Source of the DNA: Candidatus Woesebacteria bacterium
GTDB lineage: Bacteria > Patescibacteriota > Microgenomatia > UBA1406 > GWC2-37-13
Assembly (NCBI GenBank): GCA_020429045.1
Contig: JAGQLS010000001.1
Location: forward strand, 62,001 to 126,000
Length of the DNA stretch: 64,000 nucleotides
Direction of reading: 5' to 3'
In this document: piece by piece, positions 16,683 to 24,793 of the stretch
Position numbering within the stretch: the stretch's first letter is position 1
How the letters are laid out: every line of letters starts with the position of its first letter
The notes under the pieces: model-generated
Databases searched by the model: none
What the model was told of the DNA's origin: nothing
What the model saw: only the letters and a program-made list of their open reading frames with translations
Made by a program: the position numbers and the translations under genes

Positions 16683-17393
16683 TTATATCAATTGTACGAA
16701 GTGAATCATCTGACTCTTCAAGTTTTCGCCTTCCCGAAAATATGAATGAAAGCGCGCAGAATCACAGCTGGTGCAAAAAGGAAAGAACGAAATATTTTTT
16801 TTGTGGAGGCCGCTCGAGACAAGTTGATGGTAATTGAGCGCAAGAAGGTTGAGGTATGTTTTGTTTTGATGAATGGTAAATATAGGCGTGCAGGAAAATG
16901 TTTGCTCAAAAAGGTGTTTACGCTCTCCATAGACTTCATAGCAACAATCGCCTATGCACGGGCCGATAAGCGCGATAATAGTGGAAACAGAAGAACCCAT
17001 TGCAACCATTTGTTTGACCATTTTTTGCGCAAGTTTGTCAAGCGAACCCTTCCAGCCTTGGTGGGAAATGCCGATGACGCGCTTTACAGGGTCAAAAAAA
17101 ATAATAGGCACACAATCTGCTGTGTGCACCGTGAGCATGATGTTTTTCTCTTTTGTGATGATGCCATCGAAATACTCCCCCCCAGTATTTATGATTTTTG
17201 CGTTTTGAGCTGTTGCGATGGTAATGTTCGTCGAATGCTTTTGCTTTGGGGTAATGAGTGAAGTATTGTGACCCGTGAGATACTTTGCAATAAGGTTCGA
17301 TTTATCAAACTTTTTCGTGCCGAATCCGTGCAGCACGTTGTGCTGTAAAAGTATTGGAGAATACAAATATCCTGATGGGTGAAAAGTGTACAT
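16683..17393 (-). CDS. pgeF: Peptidoglycan-editing factor PgeF/YfiH (multicopper-oxidase-fold)
   Basis: The 236-residue protein has all YfiH/PgeF signatures: TPKQKHS, VHTADCVPIIFFDP, GISHQGWKGSL, IGPCIGDCCYEV and the C-terminal CTSCDSARFHSYFREG. The His-Cys-His zinc site is complete (HTADC...ISHQGW). Family members have been linked to removal of wrongly incorporated L-serine from the stem peptide and to purine nucleoside chemistry. The position between murE and murC favours the peptidoglycan role here. Confidence 0.92.
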   Translation of the reverse strand: MYTFHPSGYLYSPILLQHNVLHGFGTKKFDKSNLIAKYLTGHNTSLITPKQKHSTNITIATAQNAKIINTGGEYFDGIITKEKNIMLTVHTADCVPIIFFDPVKRVIGISHQGWKGSLDKLAQKMVKQMVAMGSSVSTIIALIGPCIGDCCYEVYGERKHLFEQTFSCTPIFTIHQNKTYLNLLALNYHQLVSSGLHKKNISFFPFCTSCDSARFHSYFREGENLKSQMIHFVQLI

Positions 17394-17610
17394 AGTCGCC
17401 TATAGATTGTAACATGAGAAGTGAAACGTGTGACTTGTAGCTTGAAACGAAATGCGAGAGAATGAATATATGCGAAGAGTTGGCAATTTTTGAATCTCCA
17501 CGTGTTTGAGGAGTGTAGACGACGAGTTTAGAGATGAGAAAATTGATAACTCAAGTATATATGTTTGAGTATGAAGGAAAGAAAATATGATATCGAGCGA
17601 ACAAATATAA
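17394..17610. repeat. Intergenic spacer with repeat words and half copy of the palindromic element
   Basis: The spacer begins with low-complexity words (gtgacttgtagcttgaaacg) related to those at 600, 30550 and 34600. It ends with gaaaatatgatatcgagcgaac at about 17583-17604. That string matches the right arm and flank of the palindromic element at 30629-30650 with about three differences. The left arm is not recognisable. No gene is seen. Confidence 0.45.
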
Positions 17611-18852
17611 TCAGTCTCTTTGCTTCAATGCCTTCTCTACCGCTTCGTGCTCACTCCAATCATACTCCTTCTTTTCACGACACAAACTCTTTTCGTGTCC
17701 CTTCCCCGTCAACACAAGCACATCATTCTTTTTTGCCACCTCAATCGCCTTTTGTATCGCCTCTCCCCTATCTACGATGACGGAGTATGTTCTACTCTTC
17801 TTCCCAAACTCATGTGCAGCAACAGAGGAAAATCCCTTCTTTTTGAGGCCAACAGCAATCTGCTCGCAAATCTCGTTCGGGTCCTCGGTGCGATAATCTT
17901 CCTCGGTTAATAGCGTAAGATCTGCGTATGTACCGCTTTCTCTGCCCATCATGGGCCGTTTTGTATTATCGCGCAACGCTGCAGCACCAAACACATGGAT
18001 CAATCGTCGCCCAGGATACAGCTTTTTTATGGACGCCAACGCCTGATGTAAACCATTGGGTGTATGCGCAAAATCGATAATCACGGTAAAATCCTTGTCG
18101 TAGACTACTTCGAGTCTACCTATTGGAAGAGTATAGCTATTCATCGCATCAAAAATTTGCCTGTCTGTGAGTCCGCACTCTCTACACAGCGCGTATGCCG
18201 CCAAATAGTTATATTTATTAAATTCTGCAATCGGACGACGTAGTTTTTGAGAAACATCAAGTTGGTAATCAGCTTTACCCTTCAAACCATACGTTGCGAC
18301 TTTTTTTTCAGCTTTTCGATTCACAAGAAACTCAGAAAGCTGGGAAAACGATGCGTCATCTACATTGATAAACCCTTTTTCAGAATACAAAACGATATGC
18401 GCCTTGGCTTTGAGGTAATTTTTGTAGGTGAAGTGGTCGAAAAGGTGCTCGTGGGTGATGTTGGTGATTGCGGTTACCACATACTGCACACCCCACACGC
18501 GATACTGATCCAAAGCATGAGAGGTGGTTTCCAGCACAAAATATTCGTCCCCATAGTCTACCGCCTTACGAAGAAATTTTTGAATGGTGAACGCGTCTGG
18601 GGTGGTCACATGAAAACCAGTATCGTATTTTTTCCCCGCGATGTATGCAAGGTTTGTAGAAATAACAGATGTTTTTTTATGCGCCGATTTGAGGATGTGG
18701 TGCACGAGTAGTGTAGTGGTTGTTTTCCCATCGGTGCCGGTTATGCCGATAACTTTGATTTTCCGGCTGGGCCAGCCGTAATACAGATTCGCTATAATCG
18801 CAACAAAAAAGTGATATATGTTTTTTATCCGTTGAACGTAATAGCGAACCAT
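17611..18852 (-). CDS. murE: MurE-type UDP-MurNAc-tripeptide ligase lacking the N-terminal domain
   Basis: This adds the third residue of the stem peptide. The central domain starts almost at once with VIGITGTDGKTTTT (residues ~34-47). LETTSHALDQ, NITHEHLFDHF, the carbamylated-lysine region (YLKAKAHIV) and NKYNYLAAYA follow. In the C-terminal domain are IDFAHTPNGLHQAL, a substrate motif EDYRTEDP where E. coli has DNPR, and TGKGHE. Only ~33 residues precede the ATP loop, so the usual N-terminal UDP-sugar domain is missing and replaced by a short aromatic segment. The third amino acid cannot be assigned. The cupin gene ends four bases upstream of its start. Confidence 0.87.
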   Translation of the reverse strand: MVRYYVQRIKNIYHFFVAIIANLYYGWPSRKIKVIGITGTDGKTTTTLLVHHILKSAHKKTSVISTNLAYIAGKKYDTGFHVTTPDAFTIQKFLRKAVDYGDEYFVLETTSHALDQYRVWGVQYVVTAITNITHEHLFDHFTYKNYLKAKAHIVLYSEKGFINVDDASFSQLSEFLVNRKAEKKVATYGLKGKADYQLDVSQKLRRPIAEFNKYNYLAAYALCRECGLTDRQIFDAMNSYTLPIGRLEVVYDKDFTVIIDFAHTPNGLHQALASIKKLYPGRRLIHVFGAAALRDNTKRPMMGRESGTYADLTLLTEEDYRTEDPNEICEQIAVGLKKKGFSSVAAHEFGKKSRTYSVIVDRGEAIQKAIEVAKKNDVLVLTGKGHEKSLCREKKEYDWSEHEAVEKALKQRD

Positions 18853-18855
18853 AGA

Positions 18856-19239
18856 TTATATGAGTGTAATTTTTTGAACATCTTGCATTGGCCCATCTGC
18901 AAATTCGATAAGCGGTAACGGTTTTTTGGAATTATTGAAAACAGCGTGGGGCACCATGGGAGCAATGGTAAAAATACATAGATTTCCGTCAGATTTCATT
19001 GGAAGCTTTTTGATAGTCCCCTTTTCTTGAAAAATCAATTCGAGACCTTCTTCTGGTGCGAAAAAGGCTTCAATCCGCGGATGTTTGTGATTTCCTCCAG
19101 CAACGCCAGGTGGTATGTAGATAACGTTTGTTTCTTTGACAACAAAATCAATGTGCTGGATGATGTCATGAACGTGCAAGACCCACAAACCGCTCTGCCG
19201 TGCGTACGATGGTTTGATAATTTTTTGTGTTATGCTCAC
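18856..19239 (-). CDS. Small cupin-domain protein
   Basis: At 127 residues, cupin motif 1 appears as VAGGNHKHPRIEAFF (two His and a Glu) and motif 2 as APMVPHAVFNNS (third His), so a metal site is possible. The sequence resembles sugar-epimerase-like or WxcM-like cupins, but no substrate can be assigned. The start overlaps the stop of the upstream hydrolase gene by four bases (ATGA), and murE begins four bases downstream. The three are therefore almost certainly co-transcribed. Confidence 0.72.
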   Translation of the reverse strand: MSITQKIIKPSYARQSGLWVLHVHDIIQHIDFVVKETNVIYIPPGVAGGNHKHPRIEAFFAPEEGLELIFQEKGTIKKLPMKSDGNLCIFTIAPMVPHAVFNNSKKPLPLIEFADGPMQDVQKITLI

Positions 19240-19784
19240 TCTTTTCGTAAAAAATTCTCAACAACCATTACGATTTCTGGGAATTCGGTTTTATTTACAT
19301 CTGAGCCAAAATGACCTTCGTCGTTATATTCGTGGTATTCGGCTTCAAGTTGATCTTTGATATGGCGCGGCTCAGAAATAGAAATATACGGATCATTTTT
19401 TGAAGCGAAAATACAAATTTTTTTTGCATTCTTTTTAATTGCTTCCCAATTCCATGGTTCATCGTAATATCCACTTTTTTTCTCACTTTCTAATCCAAGA
19501 TCGGTATAACAAACGCCTACCAATATCGCTAACTTTGCTTTGTGTTCTTCAAGATAGCGCATAATTGCAACTGCACCAGACGAATGTCCGATTAAAATCG
19601 CTTCTTCAGTCTTTAGCTTTTTTTCAATAAAGGGAAGCCAATATGATTTGCGTGCGAGCTCCGGATCGGGCATGTCTTCTGCAATCACTTCAAGACCACG
19701 TGCCAATAATCGCCTTTTGACATATGGAAACCAATTATCGCTAATTGGTGTGTTTCCGTTGCCTGGAATAATGATCGCTTTCAT
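19236..19784 (-). CDS. RBBP9/YdeN-like serine hydrolase
   Basis: This 182-residue alpha/beta hydrolase begins AIIIPGNGNTPISDNWFP, as in RBBP9 proteins. It has the nucleophile elbow LIGHSSGAVA, an acidic residue in FASKNDPYIS and the catalytic histidine in NDEGHFGSD. The triad is complete. The natural substrate of this family is generally unknown. It lies 7 bases after the class B PBP stop and overlaps the cupin gene, so it probably belongs to one long operon with ftsI and murE. Confidence 0.85.
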   Translation of the reverse strand: MKAIIIPGNGNTPISDNWFPYVKRRLLARGLEVIAEDMPDPELARKSYWLPFIEKKLKTEEAILIGHSSGAVAIMRYLEEHKAKLAILVGVCYTDLGLESEKKSGYYDEPWNWEAIKKNAKKICIFASKNDPYISISEPRHIKDQLEAEYHEYNDEGHFGSDVNKTEFPEIVMVVENFLRKE

Positions 19785-19791
19785 ATATTTG

Positions 19792-21459
19792 TTACTCCCG
19801 AGGAATATTATAATAAATCAACAGCTCGCGCATGATGTCATAGTAAATAGGCGCTGCAGTTTCCGAGCCCCACGGCGATTTCTGTGGTTTCACCAAAACA
19901 ACCATAGCAATAAGTTTCGGACTAGAAACGGGCGTGAACCCGACATAGGACGCAATCGTTTTTGAAGCATCGTACGAACCTCCAACCGCGATTTGCGCCG
20001 TGCCTGTTTTACCACCGAATGAATACCCTTCCGGAATATCCCACGGGGCTTCGGCGTGGGCAACAGCAGAAGCAAGCATCTCGCGAATGGTTTTGGAGGC
20101 TTTCTCACTTATGGTGCGACCTTGTTCCACGCTGCTGCGCTCCAACAGAGACCCGTCGTTATTGAGCACGCCTTTCACCACGTATGGCTTCATCAGATGC
20201 CCGCCGTTTATGATGGATGAAAATGCGCGCACCATCTGCACCATGTTGACAGAAAGACCCTGACCAAATGCCATAGTTGCTTCGTCTATGGGGTACCAGC
20301 TATCGAGCGGCTTGATGCTCCCACCCACTTCTCCTTGCAAATCGACACCTGTTGGTTGATCAAATTTATATTTTTCAGTTAAATATGTGTAAAGATTTTC
20401 TTTGCCTAATTTGCTGCCGACGTAGACCATGCCGACATTGGAAGATTTTTCGATAATATTCGTCATCGTGAGTTTACCGTTGTATTTATTGTCCCAGTTG
20501 CGCACGGTGTATTTACCTATTGTCACCGGACTCTCTTCGTCGTAGGTATCTGATTTTTTCACCTTTCCTTCCTCGATTGCTGCTGCCATAACAAGCGGTT
20601 TGAACGTGGAACCCGGCTCGTATACGCTCGAAATGGACCAATTTTTGAAAAATTGCTCGGAAAAATCGTAATACGTCGTCGGATCAAAATCTGGCATACA
20701 CACCATGCCAAGGATTGCCATAGTCTGCGGGTCGGCAACGATTGCGCACCCGCTCTCGGCTTTGTAGGTTTCGATGCCTTCTTGCAATTTCTTTTTGATA
20801 ATAAGCTGAACGGATTTATCGACCGTAAGGACAAGATTGCGCCCATTTGCTGCATCGAGTTTTTTCTGATTGCCGAGAAAAATTGTGTTGCCCGCAAGGT
20901 CTCGTTCAGACTGTAGCACGCCAGGCAACCCAGTCAAATCTTTGTCATAGTATCCTTCAAGACCAAAATACCCAATTGATTCGCCTTCGCTATTTTTCCC
21001 AACAAAACCGATGAGGTGCGCCGCAAGTGAAGCCTCGGGATAATAACGCTCGGATTCTTTGATAAATTTGAGGCCGGGTTCATCGGACTTTTCAATGGTG
21101 TTTTTTACTTCTGTGGGAAGCGAGCCTTCGATGCGCACCCATTGTTTACTAAGGTCTATCTTTGCTTCAAGTGAAGCTTCTTCGATATCAAGCGTATCGT
21201 GCAGATAATCAACTGTTTCTGCTTTACTTTTGATGTTTTGCGGTTCGATATAGAGCGCGTAGGTTGTTTTGTTGAGCGAGAACGGGTGGAGGTTGGTGTC
21301 GAGTATCTGTCCACGTTCAGGTGTAAGTTGCTGGGTGCGGGTATAGTCCGCAGAAAAAGCGCTTGAGTCGAGCACCTGGATGTTGAAGAGTTTGAGAATG
21401 ATGAAGATAAAAAGGATGCAAAAAAAGATGGCAACAATCTTGAGTCTGTCCTGTTTCAT
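19792..21459 (-). CDS. ftsI: Class B penicillin-binding protein (FtsI/PBP2-like transpeptidase)
   Basis: This cross-links peptidoglycan outside the membrane. One N-terminal anchor (residues ~7-25) and the dimerisation domain with TPERGQILD precede the transpeptidase domain. The active-site serine is in YEPGSTFKPLV (SxxK), followed by SSN in EKSSNVGMV and KTGTAQIA. At 555 residues there are no PASTA repeats. Whether it serves division (FtsI) or elongation (PBP2) cannot be settled by sequence. Divergent ftsK and the nearby murE favour FtsI. The promoter TTGTGA-17-TATCAT lies 6 bases before ATG 21459. Confidence 0.92.
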   Translation of the reverse strand: MKQDRLKIVAIFFCILFIFIILKLFNIQVLDSSAFSADYTRTQQLTPERGQILDTNLHPFSLNKTTYALYIEPQNIKSKAETVDYLHDTLDIEEASLEAKIDLSKQWVRIEGSLPTEVKNTIEKSDEPGLKFIKESERYYPEASLAAHLIGFVGKNSEGESIGYFGLEGYYDKDLTGLPGVLQSERDLAGNTIFLGNQKKLDAANGRNLVLTVDKSVQLIIKKKLQEGIETYKAESGCAIVADPQTMAILGMVCMPDFDPTTYYDFSEQFFKNWSISSVYEPGSTFKPLVMAAAIEEGKVKKSDTYDEESPVTIGKYTVRNWDNKYNGKLTMTNIIEKSSNVGMVYVGSKLGKENLYTYLTEKYKFDQPTGVDLQGEVGGSIKPLDSWYPIDEATMAFGQGLSVNMVQMVRAFSSIINGGHLMKPYVVKGVLNNDGSLLERSSVEQGRTISEKASKTIREMLASAVAHAEAPWDIPEGYSFGGKTGTAQIAVGGSYDASKTIASYVGFTPVSSPKLIAMVVLVKPQKSPWGSETAAPIYYDIMRELLIYYNIPRE

Positions 21460-21465
21460 ATATTT

Positions 21466-21494
21466 ATGATACTTGATACAGTGCTATTTCACAA
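21466..21494 (-). promoter_or_regulatory. Promoter of ftsI operon
   Basis: On the reverse strand TTGTGA (21494-21489), a 17-base spacer and TATCAT (21471-21466) are followed by 6 bases and then ATG 21459. This predicts a leaderless transcript. It is back-to-back with the ftsK promoter. Confidence 0.6.
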
Positions 21495-21539
21495 AGTATT
21501 TGCAAAAATATAAAACACGTTCTTAAAAAAGAGAAACCA

Positions 21540-21568
21540 TTTACACCTTCGTCACGACATGATATGAT
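21540..21568 (+). promoter_or_regulatory. Promoter of ftsK
   Basis: TTTACA (21540-21545), a 17-base spacer and TATGAT (21563-21568) match sigma-70 spacing. The -10 ends 11 bases before ATG 21580, leaving about five leader bases or fewer and no room for a ribosome binding site. Confidence 0.65.
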
Positions 21569-21579
21569 GAACTATTACT

Positions 21580-23709
21580 ATGGCAAAACGAGGACGCAAG
21601 CGAAAAAAGAAACCGCTCATAACCGGCAAAACATTTTTCAATCTTATTGGACTTTTTTTGCTCATCATTGGGATCATGATGTTGGCTTCGTTTAGTCAAA
21701 TATTCAGCTCCCGTGGGAGCGACGGACAAGTGCTTCAGCAGATAAACGCACAACTGTTTGAACTGTTTGGCGGACTGTCAATTTTTGTTCCTTTTATCAT
21801 CATGCTTATTGCCGGACACTTCTTCAATTCTGACAAACTAAAATTTATTAAACTTCACATCACTTTTGGATCGTGTATTTTGCTTATTTCAATGATAGGG
21901 ATTTTTCGAAGCGGCACCTGGGGAAAAACAATTTACGACAACTTTGCGCTCGATTTCACTCCACTTGGCGCAGTTGCCATTCTTATCGTTGGCTTTCTGG
22001 TCGGTCTCATTTTATTTCTTGACACCACAATCGACGTTTTACTTCTTTCGGTATGGAAACTCCTGGAGCCGTTTGCAAAAGTGTTTCAATTTAAAGGAAA
22101 AGGAAAGAAAAAAGATACAAAAATACAACAAAACGAAGTTTCAAAACCTGCAAAAGATAATTTTATACGTGACAATCGCGTCGATAACAAACCGGTCCCC
22201 ATAAACTTACAAACTATCACGCCGGCAAAAGCATCATCGCAAGATTTAACTATCAAACCGTCGGTTAAAAGCGATGCGGGCACCTGGGTCTACCCACCAA
22301 CTACACTTCTTAGAGAAGTTAAGCAAAAAGAAGCAGACCGCGGCGATGTCAAAGGGAATGCGCAAACCATCGAAACCACGCTTGACAGTTTTGGCATTCG
22401 AGCTCGTGTTGCTGAAGTAAACTTTGGCCCGACCGTAACCCAATACGCGATCGAGATAACCCGTGGTACAAAACTTTCAAAAATAACAGCACTCGCCAAT
22501 GACCTTGCCCTTGCGCTTGCCGCACCAAATGGCTTGGTAAGAATCGAGGCGCCTATCCCCGGTCGTTCGCTCGTTGGTATCGAGATTCCAAATAAAAAAC
22601 CAGAAATCGTCACGCTCAAAAACCTTATTGAATCCAAAGTGTTATCTGGAAATGATCCATTGCTTGTACCGCTTGGTCTCGATGTTGCCGGTATGCCCCG
22701 CAGTGCCAGTATCGCCGACATGCCGCACATTCTTATCGCTGGTACCACAGGTTCGGGTAAGTCGGTCATGCTCAACGCCTGGATCACAACCCTCATGATG
22801 CGCACCAGACCTGATGAGGTACGGATGATTCTTGTTGACCCAAAACAAGTTGAAATGGTGCAATACAATGGCACGCCACATTTATTGACCGATGTTATCA
22901 CCGATCCATCGAAAGTGGTTTCGGCACTGCGGTGGTCTGTTGCTGAAATGGAAGTTAGATACAAAGACCTGGCTCAAGCAGGTGTGCGAAATCTCGCCAG
23001 TTACAACAACCTCACCACTGTTGAGAAAAAACCCTACATTATTTTCTTTATCGACGAGCTTGCCGATCTTATGATGTATGCTGCAAACGATGTTGAAGAC
23101 ATGATTACACGTATCGCACAAAAAGCACGAGCTGTGGGTATCCACTTGGTGCTCACCACGCAGCGCCCATCAGTCGATGTCATAACTGGACTTATGAAAG
23201 CCAACATCCCTGGCAGAATCGCATTCAATGTATCTTCTATGGTTGATTCGCGTGTTATCATCGACATGCCCGGTGCCGAAAAACTCTTGGGTCGAGGTGA
23301 TATGTTTTATCTCCCACCTGATCAGGCAAAACCGCGCCGTATCCAAGGACCGTTTATCACAGAAGCTGAAGTACACGATGTGGTAGGATTTCTGAAATCT
23401 CAAGCTCCCGTTGTCCACTACACCGAGGAAATTACCGAGCAACCGATACAAACAGGCGGCATGATTGATGGTGTACCCGGAATGAGTGGTGGAGCCGCAG
23501 ACCGAGATCCGCTTTTCAGCCAGGCGGTACAAATTATTATGCAGTCTGACAAAGCTTCTGCTTCACTCCTCCAGCGAAAATTGCGTGTAGGGTACGCACG
23601 AGCTGCTCGTATTTTAGATGAGTTGTTTGAAGCTGGTTATGTCGGCCCTTCCGAGGGCTCAAAGCCTCGAGAGGTCTTGAAGCGAGTCGTAAACGAGCAA
23701 GCTGTTTAA
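21580..23709 (+). CDS. ftsK: FtsK/SpoIIIE DNA translocase
   Basis: FtsK pumps chromosomal DNA through the closing septum. The 709-residue protein has a basic start and four membrane helices (residues ~15-170). A Lys/Pro-rich linker and the RecA-like motor follow, with Walker A GTTGSGKSVML, VDPKQVEMVQYNGTPHL, Walker B IIFFIDELADLMM and LTTQRPSVDVITG. The C-terminal winged-helix gamma domain (SASLLQRKLRVGYARAARILDELFEAGYVG) normally reads KOPS DNA signals and contacts XerD. The linker is short compared with E. coli. Gene and promoter are divergent from ftsI. Confidence 0.96.
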   Translation: MAKRGRKRKKKPLITGKTFFNLIGLFLLIIGIMMLASFSQIFSSRGSDGQVLQQINAQLFELFGGLSIFVPFIIMLIAGHFFNSDKLKFIKLHITFGSCILLISMIGIFRSGTWGKTIYDNFALDFTPLGAVAILIVGFLVGLILFLDTTIDVLLLSVWKLLEPFAKVFQFKGKGKKKDTKIQQNEVSKPAKDNFIRDNRVDNKPVPINLQTITPAKASSQDLTIKPSVKSDAGTWVYPPTTLLREVKQKEADRGDVKGNAQTIETTLDSFGIRARVAEVNFGPTVTQYAIEITRGTKLSKITALANDLALALAAPNGLVRIEAPIPGRSLVGIEIPNKKPEIVTLKNLIESKVLSGNDPLLVPLGLDVAGMPRSASIADMPHILIAGTTGSGKSVMLNAWITTLMMRTRPDEVRMILVDPKQVEMVQYNGTPHLLTDVITDPSKVVSALRWSVAEMEVRYKDLAQAGVRNLASYNNLTTVEKKPYIIFFIDELADLMMYAANDVEDMITRIAQKARAVGIHLVLTTQRPSVDVITGLMKANIPGRIAFNVSSMVDSRVIIDMPGAEKLLGRGDMFYLPPDQAKPRRIQGPFITEAEVHDVVGFLKSQAPVVHYTEEITEQPIQTGGMIDGVPGMSGGAADRDPLFSQAVQIIMQSDKASASLLQRKLRVGYARAARILDELFEAGYVGPSEGSKPREVLKRVVNEQAV

Positions 23710-23753
23710 GTCTTCGTTAAAAACAAGCTAAGGAGCGTACGGACAATAAATAA

Positions 23754-23783
23754 AAAGGAAAAAGAATAGCATTCCTTTCTTTT
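23754..23783. terminator. Possible bidirectional terminator between ftsK and mltG
   Basis: aaaggaa (23754-23760) and ttccttt (23772-23778) form a 7-bp stem with an 11-base loop, flanked by A-rich and T-rich runs. It lies between convergent ftsK and mltG, where a shared terminator is expected. The stem has few G-C pairs, so it may be weak. Confidence 0.4.
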
Positions 23784-23812
23784 ATCTCATTCTTTTTTTG
23801 CGCGCTACGATA

Positions 23813-24772
23813 TCACAGATACTTTTCGATGTTCTGCAGGTGCTCATCATACGTTTTTGAAAAATGCGTCACACCCTGGCTGTCTGAGACATAAAACAAA
23901 TATGGCGTATTTGGATCGGCGTTTGTCACCGCCTCAAGCGACGCCAAGCCCGGATTACAAATAGACCCTGGAGGCAAACCGGCATGGACATACGTATTGT
24001 ATGGTGACTCGTATTTGAGATCTTCCAACGTCAACGCTTTTTTCCACCAGTCCTTTTCCTGTGGTTGATAGCCGAGTGCGTATTGCACCGTTGCGTCGAT
24101 TTGCAGCGGCATACCTGCACGGACTCTGCGCAAGATGACGCTCGCTACTTTTTGTCTGTCGTCTGCGGTTTTTGCTTCTCGCTCTACTAGCGAAGCTATG
24201 GTGACAACTTGTTCCTCAGTCAGATTGAGTTGAGCAGCTTTTGCGCGCATTTCATCGCTAAAGCGCTGATCAAATGTGTTGGTGAGAATACTAATCACTT
24301 GTTCAGCTGAAGGATTTTTGGGTATTAAATAGGTATCTGGAAATAAATGGCCTTCTTGAGACAAATCGTTAAAGAGCGTCTCGGTTATACTGAATTTCTC
24401 ATTCATTATCTCAGCGATTTCTTCTTTTCGTAAGCCTTCGGGAATAGTAACCCACACATCTATTGTGCCATGGGTAAGTTCGTCGGCAATTTCTGGAGCA
24501 CTCATATTGGGCGAAAGTCTGAAGTCACCTGCCTGTATATCCCGTTCGATACCTTTTTGTTTAACAATTGTATAAAAAACGATACGGTTGCGAATAAGGT
24601 GTTGACTGGCCAAACGGTTAATAATGGAATTAATTGCTTCGCCCTCAGCAATAACAAATACTTGCTCATCGGTAACAGTCGAATCAACAGGCAAAGAACC
24701 CTCTCTATAAAAAAGATAGCCAAAAATCAATAACAGAGCCACAATCGACGATGTAATGATTATTTTTTTCAT
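23813..24772 (-). CDS. mltG: Endolytic murein transglycosylase
   Basis: MltG cuts nascent glycan strands and sets their length. A signal anchor (residues ~4-21) is followed by a LysM-like region (VFVIAEGEAINSIINRLASQ) and the YceG domain. The catalytic glutamate lies in TIASLVEREAKTA. The other hallmarks are MPLQIDATVQYALG, ESPYNTYVHAGLPPGSICNPG and TPYLFYVSD. The length (319) is normal. It is followed by the AMP phosphorylase gene in the neighbouring reverse-strand run, with a 21-base gap to that gene's... start-side neighbour order reading MurJ, AMP phosphorylase, MltG. Confidence 0.94.
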   Translation of the reverse strand: MKKIIITSSIVALLLIFGYLFYREGSLPVDSTVTDEQVFVIAEGEAINSIINRLASQHLIRNRIVFYTIVKQKGIERDIQAGDFRLSPNMSAPEIADELTHGTIDVWVTIPEGLRKEEIAEIMNEKFSITETLFNDLSQEGHLFPDTYLIPKNPSAEQVISILTNTFDQRFSDEMRAKAAQLNLTEEQVVTIASLVEREAKTADDRQKVASVILRRVRAGMPLQIDATVQYALGYQPQEKDWWKKALTLEDLKYESPYNTYVHAGLPPGSICNPGLASLEAVTNADPNTPYLFYVSDSQGVTHFSKTYDEHLQNIEKYL

Positions 24773-24793
24773 ACAGATAATAAATAATAACAG

